NCBI GenBank assembly: GCA_028641055.1
Contig: CM054060.1
Coordinates: 244,479,540-244,543,539 of the forward strand
DNA: 64,000 bases
Source: Alopecurus myosuroides
Taxonomy: Eukaryota > Streptophyta > Magnoliopsida > Poales > Poaceae
Reading direction: 5' to 3'
Shown here: piece after piece, positions 1 through 10,747 of the stretch
How the letters are laid out: each line of letters opens with the position of its first letter
Numbering within the stretch: position 1 is the stretch's first letter
The notes under the pieces: generated by a model
What the model was told of the DNA's origin: nothing
What the model saw: only the letters and a program-made list of their open reading frames with translations
Databases searched by the model: none
Position numbers and translations under genes: made by a program

Positions 1-938
1 TGTGGAGCAGGAATAGTGGTCTGCTTGGCCGTCACAGGAGGAAGGGACATCGCGGCAGCCCAAGCCATAGGCCTACGACGATGACATCATATGCATCTCT
101 GACGGATTTAATTATTAAAAAAACGATTTCGTGTAAAAAGTGGTCAACTTTGAATAAGGCTTTTGCTATCATTTGTTCTATTTTTTTATTTTAATTTTTG
201 GTTTGGGGGTGCCGCTACGAGCATCCTCCTCCTTCCTCATTTCATGAGACATATCTTCAAACCCCATAAAACGGACATAATTTGGTGGGTGTCGGCCAAA
301 AGTTGGGAGATGGAGTGGAGATAGTTCTACTCCCGGGCAAAACTACGCAAAACGAGTCAAGCAAAGGGTCGCCGAGCTCCGAGCTCACACGATGACTAGC
401 ATGCACCGGATTAGAATCGGGCCCGAGAAAACTTGAGGTCTTGTTTCAACTGGAAGTCAAATCACCGCCTCCGTGGCCTGTTGGAGGAGCTACACGACCT
501 TCTGAGAACGATTGTATCTGGGCACTGCTATTGCTTGGGTCGGCTGGCGTGATTTTTTTTATAATGAATATCATATATTTATTAAAGCAAATAGTACACG
601 GTAGAGATATATGAGCCGACTATAGAGAAAATAAAGTCTATAAGAAACGAGAAAATCTTTGAGATTTTATCTTTTTCTTCCTCCATTACACAAATGAGTA
701 ATGCAGGGAAAAGTACTCGGCACACTCTGAACCGGGAAAATAATTCAACCAGGTCTCATAGAATTATTTTCCCTGAACCGGGCCGGATAGGCTCGTGAAG
801 CCGGGCCCGCAAGATCTCGGGCCGAATCCCCGATCGACTCGGAAGCGTACTCGGCACACTGCCGCCGCTCTTTCAACTAGTACCCCGCGCGGCGCCGCGA
901 TCTCGTCCTGATCACATCGTCGACGTCGGTGGCACGCG
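1..938. other. upstream non-coding region of the helicase gene
   Basis: No coding region is supported here. The first 650 bases are mixed, with an AT-rich stretch near 550-620. The last 200 bases become GC-rich as the helicase start approaches. I see no convincing TATA box. A foldback (734-773) and a 14-base direct repeat, gtactcggcacact at 713-726 and 848-861, are the only structure. Confidence 0.5.
734..773. repeat. perfect 13-bp foldback
   Basis: The arm gggaaaataattc (734-746) is followed by a 14-base loop and its exact reverse complement (761-773). It sits about 165 bases before the helicase start codon, between the two copies of the gtactcggcacact repeat. It could be a small remnant of an inserted element; no family is recognised. 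Confidence 0.6.
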
Positions 939-3725
939 ATGGCGCAGCGGCAGCAGGAGACGAAGGCGATTCCTGTGCGCGCGCTGGACGGCCGCACAAC
1001 CACCGTACGCCTACCCGCCACCTGCACCGTAGACGACCTCAAGGCCGCCCTCCGCGCCTCCTCTTTCCCTCCCGGCGGCGCCCCCACGTTCCATCTCTTC
1101 CTCAAGGGCGCCAAGCTCCTCTCCCATGCGAAGGTCGGAAATCTCCCCATCTACCCCGGCGACTTCATCTCCCTCATTCCCTTCACCGTCAAGGCCAAGC
1201 CCGCGGCTCCGGCTCCGGCTCCGGCTCCGTTCTGCCGCGTTACATCACCATGGGCCGCCGGAAAAAGGAGGAAGCTTTCGAGTTCTTGGTATGGCAGCGG
1301 AAAGGACGACGTATATGCGCCGAGGAAGCCGCCGTCTTCCTCCTCCAGCCATTGCGATGGCACGGAGCCTCTGGACCCAGCGCAGATGGTGGAGCACCTC
1401 AGGCGAGGACTCGGCAAGGAAAGACAGATCGCGCACGTCGAGGTGATCCCCGGCAGGGAGGCCTCCTTCTCCGACGACGTCCTCCACCTCTCCGACGCCA
1501 TGAAGACCTCCCTACGCAGCATCGGTGTGACGAGGCTGTACGCCCACCAGGCGCAGGCTGTCCGCGCCGCCATCGCCGGCAGGCACGTCGTCGTATCCAC
1601 GTCCACGTCCAGCGGCAAGTCCCTCTGCTACAACGTCCCCGTGCTCGAGTCCGTCGTCTCCTCGCCTGCGGCGTGCGCGCTTTACGTGTTCCCGACCAAG
1701 GCACTCGCACAGGACCAGCTCAAGGCGCTGCTGCAAATGAAGGCCGCGTTACTCCTCGCCGGAGCCGACGACTTTGCCGTCGAGATCTACGACGGGGACA
1801 CGCCGGTGCAGGACCGCGCGAGGATCAGGGAACGGGCCAGGGTGCTCATCACCAACCCGGACATGCTGCACGCCTCCATCCTCCCCTGCCACGCCCAGTT
1901 CCGGCGGATTCTCTCCGGCCTTGCCCACATCGTCGTCGACGAGGCGCACACCTACCGCGGCGCCTTCGGCTGCCACGCCGCCCTCGTGCTTCGCCGCCTC
2001 CGCCGACTGTGCGCCGACGTCTACGGCCGCCTCCCCGCTTTCGTCTTCTGTACGGCCACACTCGCGAACCCGCGCGAGCACGTCATGGAGCTCGCTGGGG
2101 TCGAAGAGGTGGAGTTGGTGCACGAGGACGCCAGCCCGTGCGGTGAAAAGCACTTCGTTCTCTGGAACTCGTCGGGGGGGAAGAAGACAACGACGAGCTC
2201 GCCGATGGCCGACGTAGCACAGCTGCTCGCCGAGATGGTGCAGCATGGGCTGCGCTGCATCGCCTTCTGTAAGACGAGGAAGCTGTGCGAACAGGTGCTG
2301 GCCCACGCGCGCGAGGTGCTCGAGCAGACGACGACGGCGTCGGAGATGGCGGACTCCATCTGCGTGTACCGCGGCGGGTACGTGGCGAGCGAGCGGCGGC
2401 AGATCGAGGCGGACCTATTTGGCGGCAGGCTCCGTGGCGTGGCAGCGACGAACGCGTTGGAGCTGGGCATCGACGTCGGCCACGTGGACGCCACGCTCCA
2501 CCTCGGCTTCCCCGGCAGCATCGCCAGCCTATGGCAGCAGGCCGGGAGGTCCGGCCGGCGATCCAAGGACTCCATCGCCATCTACGTCGCCTTCGACGGC
2601 GCCCTGGACCAGTACTTCATGAACTACCCCGACAAGCTCTTCGGCAAGCCCATCGAGCGCTGCCACGTGGACGCGGAGAACCGTAAGGTTCTCCGGCAGC
2701 ACCTCGCCTGCGCCGCCGCCGAGAGGCCGCTCTGCCCGGAACGCGACCGGCGCTACTTCGGTGGCGAAGCCATGAGGGATGCCATGTCGATCCTGAAAGA
2801 CAGAGGAATTCTCGCCAAGAGCAACGCGGCTGCAGCTGGCAACACGCAGGACACGTGGAAGTACAGCGGGCCCGGCAGGCGGCCGTCGCAGTCGGTGAGC
2901 ATCCGCGCGATCGAGCACGACAAGTTCACGGTGACGGAGGCGAGGAGCGGGAGGGTGATGGAGGAGATCGAGGAGAGCAAGGCGTTCTTCCAGGTGCACG
3001 AAGGCGCGGTGTACATGCACCAGGGCGTGAGCTACTTGGTGGAGAGGCTGGACCTCTCGTCCAAGACGGCGTACTGCACGGTGGCGGAGCTGAGCTACCA
3101 CACCAAGACCGAGGACTACACCGACATCGACGTCGCCTTCGGAGACGACGCCGCTGCCGTTCATGCGGACGAGTGCAAGGTGACGACCAGATGGGCCGGG
3201 TATCGCCGGATATACAAGTCGACGGACCAGGTGTCCGACGTCATCCCCCTCCACCTGCCCTCGTACTCCTTCGACACGCAGGCCGTGTGGGCGACGGTTC
3301 CCGGGACGGTGAGGGCGACCGTGGAGCAGAGCAACCTGTGCTTCCGGGGCGGGGTGCACGGGGCCTCGCACGCCATCCTCAGCATACTGCCTCTGCACAT
3401 GATGTGCAGCTCCTGCGATCTCGGGGCGGAGTGCGCGGACCCTCAGGAGACGCGGCGCAGCAACGACGACGAGCACGTGATTCCCGACAGGATCCTGCTC
3501 TACGACAAGCACCCCGGCGGCATCGGGCTGGCGGCGCAGGCGAGGCTGCTCTTCCGGGACCTTCTAGCGGCCGCCATGGAGCTCGTCTCGGCGTGCGGCT
3601 GCGGTAACTTCGATGGGTGCCCCAACTGCGTGCAGTCCTTCGCTTGCCGCGAGAATAACAAGAACTTGGACAAGGAGGCTGCCGTTCTGGTGCTCAAGGG
3701 TCTAATTCAGGGATATTATGCGTGA
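939..3725 (+). CDS. Hrq1-type superfamily 2 DNA helicase with N-terminal ubiquitin-like domain
   Basis: A single-exon ORF of 928 residues. Residues about 8-84 resemble a ubiquitin-like fold, as in plant homologues of yeast Hrq1. The helicase core shows motif I TSTSSGKS (221-228), DEAH (334-337), motif III CTATLANP (371-378), TNALELGID (504-512) and motif VI QQAGRSGR (533-540). The C-terminal third has the cysteine-rich MZB/DUF1998 region, ending in a CxCxxxxxCxxC cluster near residue 890. Hrq1 family members are ATP-dependent 3'-5' helicases, RecQ4-related, that act in nuclear DNA repair, notably of crosslinks. The start chosen gives the full ubiquitin-like domain. No frameshift or missing catalytic motif is seen. 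The absence of introns in such a long gene is notable and could mean a retrocopy. Function is inferred from the family. Confidence 0.9.
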   Translation: MAQRQQETKAIPVRALDGRTTTVRLPATCTVDDLKAALRASSFPPGGAPTFHLFLKGAKLLSHAKVGNLPIYPGDFISLIPFTVKAKPAAPAPAPAPFCRVTSPWAAGKRRKLSSSWYGSGKDDVYAPRKPPSSSSSHCDGTEPLDPAQMVEHLRRGLGKERQIAHVEVIPGREASFSDDVLHLSDAMKTSLRSIGVTRLYAHQAQAVRAAIAGRHVVVSTSTSSGKSLCYNVPVLESVVSSPAACALYVFPTKALAQDQLKALLQMKAALLLAGADDFAVEIYDGDTPVQDRARIRERARVLITNPDMLHASILPCHAQFRRILSGLAHIVVDEAHTYRGAFGCHAALVLRRLRRLCADVYGRLPAFVFCTATLANPREHVMELAGVEEVELVHEDASPCGEKHFVLWNSSGGKKTTTSSPMADVAQLLAEMVQHGLRCIAFCKTRKLCEQVLAHAREVLEQTTTASEMADSICVYRGGYVASERRQIEADLFGGRLRGVAATNALELGIDVGHVDATLHLGFPGSIASLWQQAGRSGRRSKDSIAIYVAFDGALDQYFMNYPDKLFGKPIERCHVDAENRKVLRQHLACAAAERPLCPERDRRYFGGEAMRDAMSILKDRGILAKSNAAAAGNTQDTWKYSGPGRRPSQSVSIRAIEHDKFTVTEARSGRVMEEIEESKAFFQVHEGAVYMHQGVSYLVERLDLSSKTAYCTVAELSYHTKTEDYTDIDVAFGDDAAAVHADECKVTTRWAGYRRIYKSTDQVSDVIPLHLPSYSFDTQAVWATVPGTVRATVEQSNLCFRGGVHGASHAILSILPLHMMCSSCDLGAECADPQETRRSNDDEHVIPDRILLYDKHPGGIGLAAQARLLFRDLLAAAMELVSACGCGNFDGCPNCVQSFACRENNKNLDKEAAVLVLKGLIQGYYA

Positions 3726-4342
3726 AAATGGCGATCATGGAATTCAAACATGTTGTAATATCATGGAAATCAATCCTATGAAAAAAGAAAGATAAGCTAG
3801 AGCGGTCTGCAGTTGCAAAATGGGGAAGTTGATGGCATTTCACTCTAGTCTAGGCACTCGTCTCTTGCAGTTGCAGGTTGGATGGGTTAAATTAAAGCCT
3901 TGACTTGGTTTCTAATCATGTGTGCGCTGTATGTGATCATGCAAATGTTTTTGTCCAAAGTTGCCCTGCATGAGCAATGTGCAGAAAAACTGGTGATTCG
4001 GTCGATTTACAGTGCTCCTGTTCGATGATTGAGTATGTGGTGGGGTGGCAGATAAATTCATCCCAGTGATTTGGAAGCTTTCTTGTACCGTATAACTGCA
4101 ACCTGCATACATTTTCAGGTCGAGTTCCAATATTCAAAATCCAAGTTTTGGACACAATTTGGTGTAGTTTATTCGTCATTTCTCTTCTCAAGGACAACAA
4201 AATCACACAATTTCCAAGATAAAACGGAGGTTGCTACAGTGAAACAGGGAATTTGCCCTCTTCACAAAGTACAGCAAGGATGCCACGCATACAGCACACA
4301 CGCCACGAGACGAGCTCAACTGATCAAGCAAGCGTCCGTCGA
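3726..4342. other. convergent intergenic region
   Basis: The 3' flanks of the helicase (+) and the small membrane-protein gene (-) meet here. No ORF of note and no repeat is recognised. It probably contains both 3' untranslated regions. Confidence 0.4.
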
Positions 4343-4798
4343 TCACCACCCAAGCGCCGGCAGGGCCCGAGGACGGCCTGGCGCGACCATGTTCCCGGCG
4401 GGGTCGTAGTTGATCACGCCAGAGAAGTCCGGGAGCTGGCACTTGCCCCCCATGAGGATCCCTTTCTGCCACACGCACGGCGGCGGCGACGCGTCAGCCC
4501 CCACTCCTCCGCCGAAGCCGAAGCCGGGCTGCACCTGGTGGATGCTGACGATGACCGGGTCCGTCCTCCGGCGACTCACGCTCGCCAGCGCGCGCCGCAG
4601 CCGCTCCGTCGCCGCCGCCCCCGCACCCGAGTGCGACGCGCACAGCGCCATCGCCAGCGCGCACACGGCCAGGAACGCGGCCACCGCCGGCACCGCGGCG
4701 GCGATCGCGCCGCCGTGGTCGTGCAGGGACGCGAGGTGGCGCGAGGCCGCGGGCATGGCGGCGGCGATCGCGCCGTGCAGGCCGAGGTGGCGCGGCAT
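4343..4798 (-). CDS. small single-pass membrane protein, plant family of unknown function
   Basis: An intact single exon of 151 residues. It has an alanine-rich hydrophobic segment (about 30-53) suited to one membrane span, a basic stretch (64-79), a glycine-rich linker (91-100) and a C-terminal block PPPCVWQKGILMGGKCQLPD (106-125) continuing into FSGVINYD. From memory, that C-terminal block, with its two cysteines (108 and 120), is conserved in many small plant proteins without assigned function. A TATA box about 120 bases upstream supports the start. The predicted topology has the conserved block on one side of the membrane. I do not assign a function. Confidence 0.75.
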   Translation of the reverse strand: MPRHLGLHGAIAAAMPAASRHLASLHDHGGAIAAAVPAVAAFLAVCALAMALCASHSGAGAAATERLRRALASVSRRRTDPVIVSIHQVQPGFGFGGGVGADASPPPCVWQKGILMGGKCQLPDFSGVINYDPAGNMVAPGRPRALPALGW

Positions 4799-4914
4799 CG
4801 CGTGCTTCGCTCTGAGTGTTTCTTGCCTTGAGCGGTGAGGGTCAAGAACTGTCTGACTGAGCTGGTGGCTTCTGGTCTGCAGGTGTTTCTTGGAGCGTGC
4901 AGGATTCGATGCTC

Positions 4915-4923
4915 TTATATATA
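4915..4923 (-). promoter_or_regulatory. TATA box of the small membrane-protein gene
   Basis: On the minus strand the sequence reads tatatataa, 117 bases before the ATG at 4798. That leaves room for a short 5' untranslated leader. The spacing fits a plant Pol II core promoter. Confidence 0.7.
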
Positions 4924-5545
4924 GGAGAGCTGCTGAAGCAGATTGTTTTTCTGGGTTTTGTTGGTGGAGTCGTTTACGCGATTATCGTCAACGGCTGCAT
5001 TAGCATGGAGTTGGTGCTGCTTGGGGAGTGGTTTGCTAGCTCTACAAGTCCCAAGCCTCCATCCTAACTGAACCATCTCAGTCTCAGGCATCGCAAATTC
5101 AGTGGATTTGCCAGGGTTGGACGGTTGGTAACTTTTTTCTTTTCTTGTTGGCCATGGCAAGTAATGTAAAATAAAAAGATGTTAAACCTTTTTCAATGCA
5201 GTTTTGTTGAATTAACACGCCACTATTATGGTTTTTTCTTTTCAGAAAGTCTTTTTTATTCAGAAGACAGTCAAAAGAGTTCGATTTTTTTTAGAACAAT
5301 ACAGACTTCGACATGCGTTTTTATTCTTCGTATAATGAATATGCGGTGCTCTGCTGAACATAATAGCGGCCTAGATAGTACCCAAGGGTTGCACCATCAT
5401 GTGTTCGTCATATTGTCAGGCCATTACCGATCAACAAATTTTATAGCTCGAGGTCGTCTGACAAAAAAAAGATTGTCAGACAAAAATTCTAAGCTTAGTA
5501 TCAGCATTTTACATGCATCTAGTTCCTCAGTACACCTTCCGGTTT
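4924..5545. other. intergenic region
   Basis: The promoter side of the small membrane-protein gene and the 3' flank of the glucosyltransferase gene. AT-rich with no supported ORF. Confidence 0.4.
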
Positions 5546-8500
5546 TCACGGCTCAACCTTGTTCTCAGGCAGAACTTTCTCCTTCAGGATCCTGAGGGCT
5601 TCACCAATCCCATCCTGGGATTATATCAATGAGAAAAACTGTTAAACTTCTGAAAGAAAAATAAATTGCCAATACTATGGATACAACAGTTGAGTGCCCC
5701 CGAGCAAACACACCTCAGAAGCAAGTCTGTTAGCAAGTCTGGTGGCTTGAGCTTTAATTTCAGGTGATATTGCTGATCTGATAGCTCCAACTAGCATATC
5801 TGCGGCGCTGTTAATGCTCTCAGCGTCATCTGTATCTGGGATTAGATGTTGCCTTTTTAGGGGCTGAGGCGCCACACCTAGCCAGTGTAATCTCTCCGCC
5901 CAGTAAAACTGGTCCAGCAGGAAAGGACATGGTACCTGCATGATAGCATTGTTTAAGTACAATCTGTAGCATCCAAAGGCAACTAGCATTATCTTACAAG
6001 AGGAAATAAGTAGAATTATAACACACTGTTTGGACAAACATAAACTACTTAAGTTTTTCGTTCTGTCCCGGATTGCATCCAAGGAACTCTTTGTATTAAT
6101 GTGGTTTAATCAATAAAGCACTTGTTCTCTCAAAAAAAGAAAAACCTTAGCTATCGTCCGCAGATACACAAGAGATGGATGTCATATGCATAAAACCTTC
6201 AGCTTTCTATCGCAGATATTGTATGCATGAGACTTCTTGCTCTCACAGAATGGATGCTACTTTGATTCAGAGTTGCTAAAGGGATAAATGCAGAAAACAA
6301 TCTCAGGTGCATGTAAATTTCACAAGAAATTCATTTGCTCAAACAAAATAATTCAAATTCTTTATTTTCATATGTGCTGAGGGTGAATTACCCTTTTAGA
6401 TCGAGAGTGAAATTGTGTCAGTATCTTGGCAAACTGTCAGAAACCAAATGCTATTACGATCAGCTACAAAAGCTCAAACAAATGGTTGTTCTTCTCTTTC
6501 ATACGAAGCATAGCTCCGGCCTCCAGGTTAGCAAAACAATTGCTCTAAATTAAAAGGCTAAGTAGCGGCTCTCAAATTGAACAATGGCATTATTGCTGTT
6601 GAGTATGCACTTATCCAGCATGCACAGTATCGCATTACCAGATCGGCTGAACAAACGAATATTTCCATATCAAAGAATAGCATGCCTTGAAATCACCTGA
6701 GGGATCCCAGCAAATAGGGCAGCAGCTGTAGATCCACTGTGAGGTAGAAAACAAAGTGAATGAGCAGTAAAACGGAACTTTATCATTGAAAATTTTGGTC
6801 GCTGAAAATTTACAACTTATTACCTGCCAGCATGGTGAATAGCAGCTGCACACCTAGGGAAAAGCCAGCTATATGGTATTGATCTGAAAAAATAGTCAGT
6901 CATATACTCATACAATTAATTAAAATATCTAGCCATTTCTGGGTAGGATGCATGGAAGCCATCATGCTAATACACACCCAGAGAAGCAAAAGAGTCGACT
7001 GTTGAAAAGGAGAGTGCTGTCACCACCAAGAGCAGGTGCCTCTAACTCACTTGATTCTGCTACTAAAGAATCAACAGATCTGATTGCTGAATCCAATGGC
7101 TGGTATCCAGATGTGAAAAAAATAAATCTGTAACCTGTTGACTCTATGACAGCTTTAATCACCATTAGAAATGCTTTAGGATTTCTAAGAAAACCCATGC
7201 TGCAGTAGATTGATATCATTAATTAGTATGATGGGGAATCATTTAAACATGAGTTAAATCAACTGCAACAACATTATATGAAAAAATATCAACATATCAA
7301 CTAGAAATGGTCTTGCACAAAACAGAAGAGTCCTAGCGGTAAGAAACTCACCTACCAATGGAACTTAATCCTATAAATATAGGTGAAGACGAATAAGAAC
7401 TTCCTGTGAGAAAGTGTTCTAGGCCAGCATGATTTGCACATAGAATACCCTCAAACGAAGAAGTGACATTTCCACACACTAACTCCCTGCATTTATCACA
7501 AGAGAATTGCCAAGCCATAGGAAGAAACCAAAAGCCACAGACATGAGCACTGGAGGGCCAATACCCTGAATTATATTCAGAAACTAGTATAAGAATTTGC
7601 CATTCTATCAACTATAGAGCATAAATATCTGAAAGGATTTTAGACAGATGCAGGCCTCGTCAAAATTAACCTGGGCACTCCACAATTTCCTTGCTGAAGC
7701 CATACCTGCTCAAGAAGCAACCAAATTGTTAGAAATTCATTTTCAAGTATAAGTATAATTAAAATAAGTTGTAATACTTCCATTTTCATATCACTAATTT
7801 ATACTAGTTAGACTAATATTTACCATCACTTCTCCCTGAAGTTTAACGTGTTGATTATAGCATGCTTGTAGTTTTAGCAAGAGTATCATTCCATCTTATT
7901 AAAAGCCAAAGTTTCTTACACCGTAGGGTTTTTGCCCTACGGTACCATGTTCAAAAAAACAAAAGCCAAAGTTTCAGAACATGGTATAATGAGTAATGCC
8001 TAGGAGGAACTAGGCATCAATCTTAATTAAGGCAGAGTTGATGTTTGAACCCAGGCTGGCTAGCACACCATCCCATGGTGTTAGCCTGTAAGCCCCTGGG
8101 TGATAATCTATAACAGATATATGCCTTATCAGTTGAAAGGATTTAATATTAATCAAAAGGTCACATATTACAGATCTTACAACAACGATGGTGACTCTGC
8201 ACGCACATGCCACAAAGGAAGATCTGTTACTGGATCCTGTAGTTACAAGAAAAGCTGACCTCAGTGATGTCCTGCGGTACCTGAACAGGTTTGCACGGAT
8301 ATAGATATACTAAGCAACATCACGGAATACATTCACTCACTGTATAAGGGATAGAACTAAGATTTAGAAAATCATTTCTCCACGCTCCCCAAGTTTCCAT
8401 GAAGAGAGCCCACATCCAATGAGAAATGTCAGTCCAGCACACCTGCCATTTTTTTACATCGTCAAAATAACAACTACCAACTGAAAGCAGGTGATCATCA

Positions 8501-10747
8501 GAGGGTCAAGCAAAGCAAAGACAGAATCACTCATGCATATCAAAGAAATACCACTTGAGAATTCGCAGTGTCTGCTGGAGAAGCAATATGTGATAGAGCA
8601 TAAATGACATGGGCCCATAAGGATTGGATACCTGATGGCTCGTATAATAGTAAGAACCTGATTGGCTGTACGGGGAAGAAACCCGCAGCGCTGTTAATGA
8701 AAGCAGAGTGTGCGTACGCACCGCGAATGCAAGCACGAGCGCTCGAACGCGGGTGGGCTGGGGCGTATCAGCACACCCCAACCACCGGGCTATGCCTCGG
8801 TCCACATAATAGTAAGAACCTAATCAACATACTGATTAACTACAGGAACTGCTACTGGGAGGTATTTGCTCTACTGTTTATTCTTCTGTGACAATAGGTA
8901 CTGCAGACATATGGCACTTAATTATAGGCTTTCAGCCAATGATAAATTATTCATAAAATTAATAGCCTTTATGAAGAAGATAATTTGCCCGATTAGAGGT
9001 TAAATTCCAGGAAAGCTCCTGGCCAAGCACGAAAGAGCCACAGCACCAACCAAACAGGCTTACAGAGTCGCAAAATTAAAATTGTTTACGAATTGGGATA
9101 TTGACCAAATCCAAGCCAGAGAAACAATAATTAAATACATACAACAGAATCATAACTACAAGAACGAATTTGTACCGTGTTGGGGGGAGCTTCTTGAAAA
9201 TACTTGTACAGAAGAGGAAATCTTTGTTTAAATTGGCATTCAAATGATGTGGGAGCACTGCACAAGAAAATGCAAGAACGTAAATAAAACAGAGTAGGGA
9301 AGAAGATAGCAAAATGAGTGTGCAATCCCCTTATAAATTCATTAAAAGATAACATCTTCCAGAAGAATTGAAGACAACATAGTCCAAGTTACCTATATGG
9401 AACAAAATAGGGAGCAGCAATGATGCACTTAACTTGAAACAATTCTGCAAGATGCCAACCTTCCTAAATCATGAGATAAACTCAAATTATGTCCACATAA
9501 TGCATTTCATGGTTGCATTCATTCCCACACAGAACTGACTGACTAATATTGTCCTGAATCTGTTCTAGTGAATGCTGCCCTGCTGAAACACTAATTTTCT
9601 ATAGGTTCGATATGAATTGTATCGCGGGATTTCCATACTATATCAGTGCCGACCAGAGCATTAAGCTGCACAAATTGTAGCCGAAATTTGAAACATGAGG
9701 CCTGCTACTTGACTTAAAGAAAGATGATGATTACGCTGTTAGTGAGGTCCTCACCAGGGCGAAGAAATTGATTACAATAAAGTCACTAGGAATGCTCAGA
9801 TCATTTCCAAACACTTCTTCCACAGAAGCTAAGCACTCTTCCCTGTGCTCCATCTGAATGGTCTCTTTCCGCCGTGAAAAGGACTCATGCTCAGCGTTGG
9901 ATCGAACAGAATTATCTAAGAAACAGAGCTGCATCATAAATCACATTGGAAAAACAAATATGATTCCAAAACTGTATTTAACACAGTGTTGCTTAAATCC
10001 ATAGCACTTACATGAGATATTCTCAAGTTGTTCAGCAGCAAGGACAGGTGGGCTCGACACACCCATGCACCTAACATTACTGGCTGCTAGATGCGCTGAC
10101 AAACTCTGCGTCAAAATTTGCTATATGAGGCAAACCATGAACAAGTTTTCGCATGATTCAACTGTTCTAATTTCACAAGATTCGGACCTGGTGTGCTGAA
10201 TGAGTGATGAACACCACAGTATACTGTTGTTGGTCATTAGCAAACGCCCCTGCAAGCGCCTAAGAAGAAGAAAGGGGCTCCTCAAATTGAAAGTATAGTG
10301 ATCTGGTAAGGGAAAAATTGCCGTCTTGATTTTTTTCTTTTACGAAGTTTATACTACTACTGCACATCCAGTATTTCCAAGACTCTCAATCTACAACAGC
10401 AGAGATTTATATCGATTTGATGGCTTAATCTGGAGCTCTCAAGTCTCAACTACTCAGTAATAGGTGGAGCGAATGAAAACAACAATCATGTGCTAGATGC
10501 TCTAGAACTCAGGTGGAATTTCATCACTCCCCACTTTCACTTTATGTGAGTGGCGAGAGGAGTGTGTTATTCACAAAAAAAAAAGAGTGTGTTATTCACC
10601 TGAGTAGTACACGCACCGCACAAGAGAGAGAGAGAGAGAGGGGGGGGGGGGGGACGGGCATACAGCGATGGGGAAGACGTCGCCGTAGGTGCCGAAGGCC
10701 ATGAAGACGGCGCGAGGCCGGCGGCCACCGCCGGCGCAGCTGTTCAT
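5546..10747 (-). CDS. sterol 3-beta-glucosyltransferase-like UDP-glycosyltransferase, 15 exons
   Basis: I reconstructed this gene from splice sites. Exons, first to last: 10664-10747, 10188-10259, 10012-10105, 9755-9915, 9393-9463, 9176-9257, 8341-8442, 8181-8236, 7671-7705, 7352-7565, 6978-7199, 6824-6883, 6697-6736, 5714-5935, 5546-5614. All introns are GT-AG, all phases agree, and the sum is 1584 nt (527 residues plus stop). Family landmarks are an N-terminal nucleotide-fold start (GTYGDVFPIA), EGWHLAELF, IFIGLSSIGSMGF, and the donor-binding region HHAGSGSTAAALFAGIPQ followed by PFLLDQFYWAERLHWLG. These match GT1 sterol glucosyltransferase (UGT80)-like plant proteins, which move glucose from UDP-glucose to a sterol or lipid hydroxyl at membranes. 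The exact acceptor is unknown. The first ATG of exon 1 (10747) is used; the more upstream codons lack an ATG. Exon 4 uses the acceptor after ctctgtttcttag; the other nearby AG breaks the frame. Confidence 0.88.
7901..7975. mobile_element. 45-bp retro-insertion with 15-bp target duplication, intron 9 of the glucosyltransferase
   Basis: The 15-mer aaaagccaaagtttc occurs at 7901-7915 and 7961-7975. Between them lies a 45-bp segment with a perfect hairpin (accgtaggg / ccctacggt, 7920-7928 and 7935-7943) and an A-rich end. A long direct repeat and an A-rich 3' end are the marks of target-primed reverse transcription, so this looks like a heavily 5'-truncated LINE or SINE tail. Confidence 0.55.
8644..8821 (+). 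mobile_element. SINE-like insertion in intron 6 of the glucosyltransferase
   Basis: A 146-bp segment (8660-8805) is flanked by perfect 16-bp direct repeats ataatagtaagaacct (8644-8659 and 8806-8821). Inside is a tRNA box-B-like sequence, gctcgaacgcgggtgg. The length, tRNA-like promoter element and long target duplication fit a plant SINE, possibly the grass Au type, but I cannot confirm the family. It does not disturb splice sites. Confidence 0.6.
10560..10599. repeat. A10 tract between 15-bp direct repeats, intron 1 of the glucosyltransferase
   Basis: gagtgtgttattcac at 10560-10574 is repeated exactly at 10585-10599, with only ten A residues between. This is what a retro-insertion truncated down to its poly(A) tail would look like. 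Confidence 0.6.
10623..10653. repeat. (AG)n(G)n microsatellite
   Basis: About nine AG units followed by a run of about 13 G, lying 11 bases beyond the donor of exon 1 of the glucosyltransferase, inside its first intron. On the transcribed strand this is a C-run followed by CT repeats. Confidence 0.9.

Noticed and set aside
929..3607. Long overlapping open frames on both strands across the helicase
   Set aside because: They are caused by high GC at third positions of the real gene and show no domain or promoter.
9755..9928. Alternative acceptor at 9928 for exon 4 of the glucosyltransferase
   Set aside because: Joining there to the previous exon gives a stop. The acceptor at 9916-9917 keeps the frame and follows a better pyrimidine tract.
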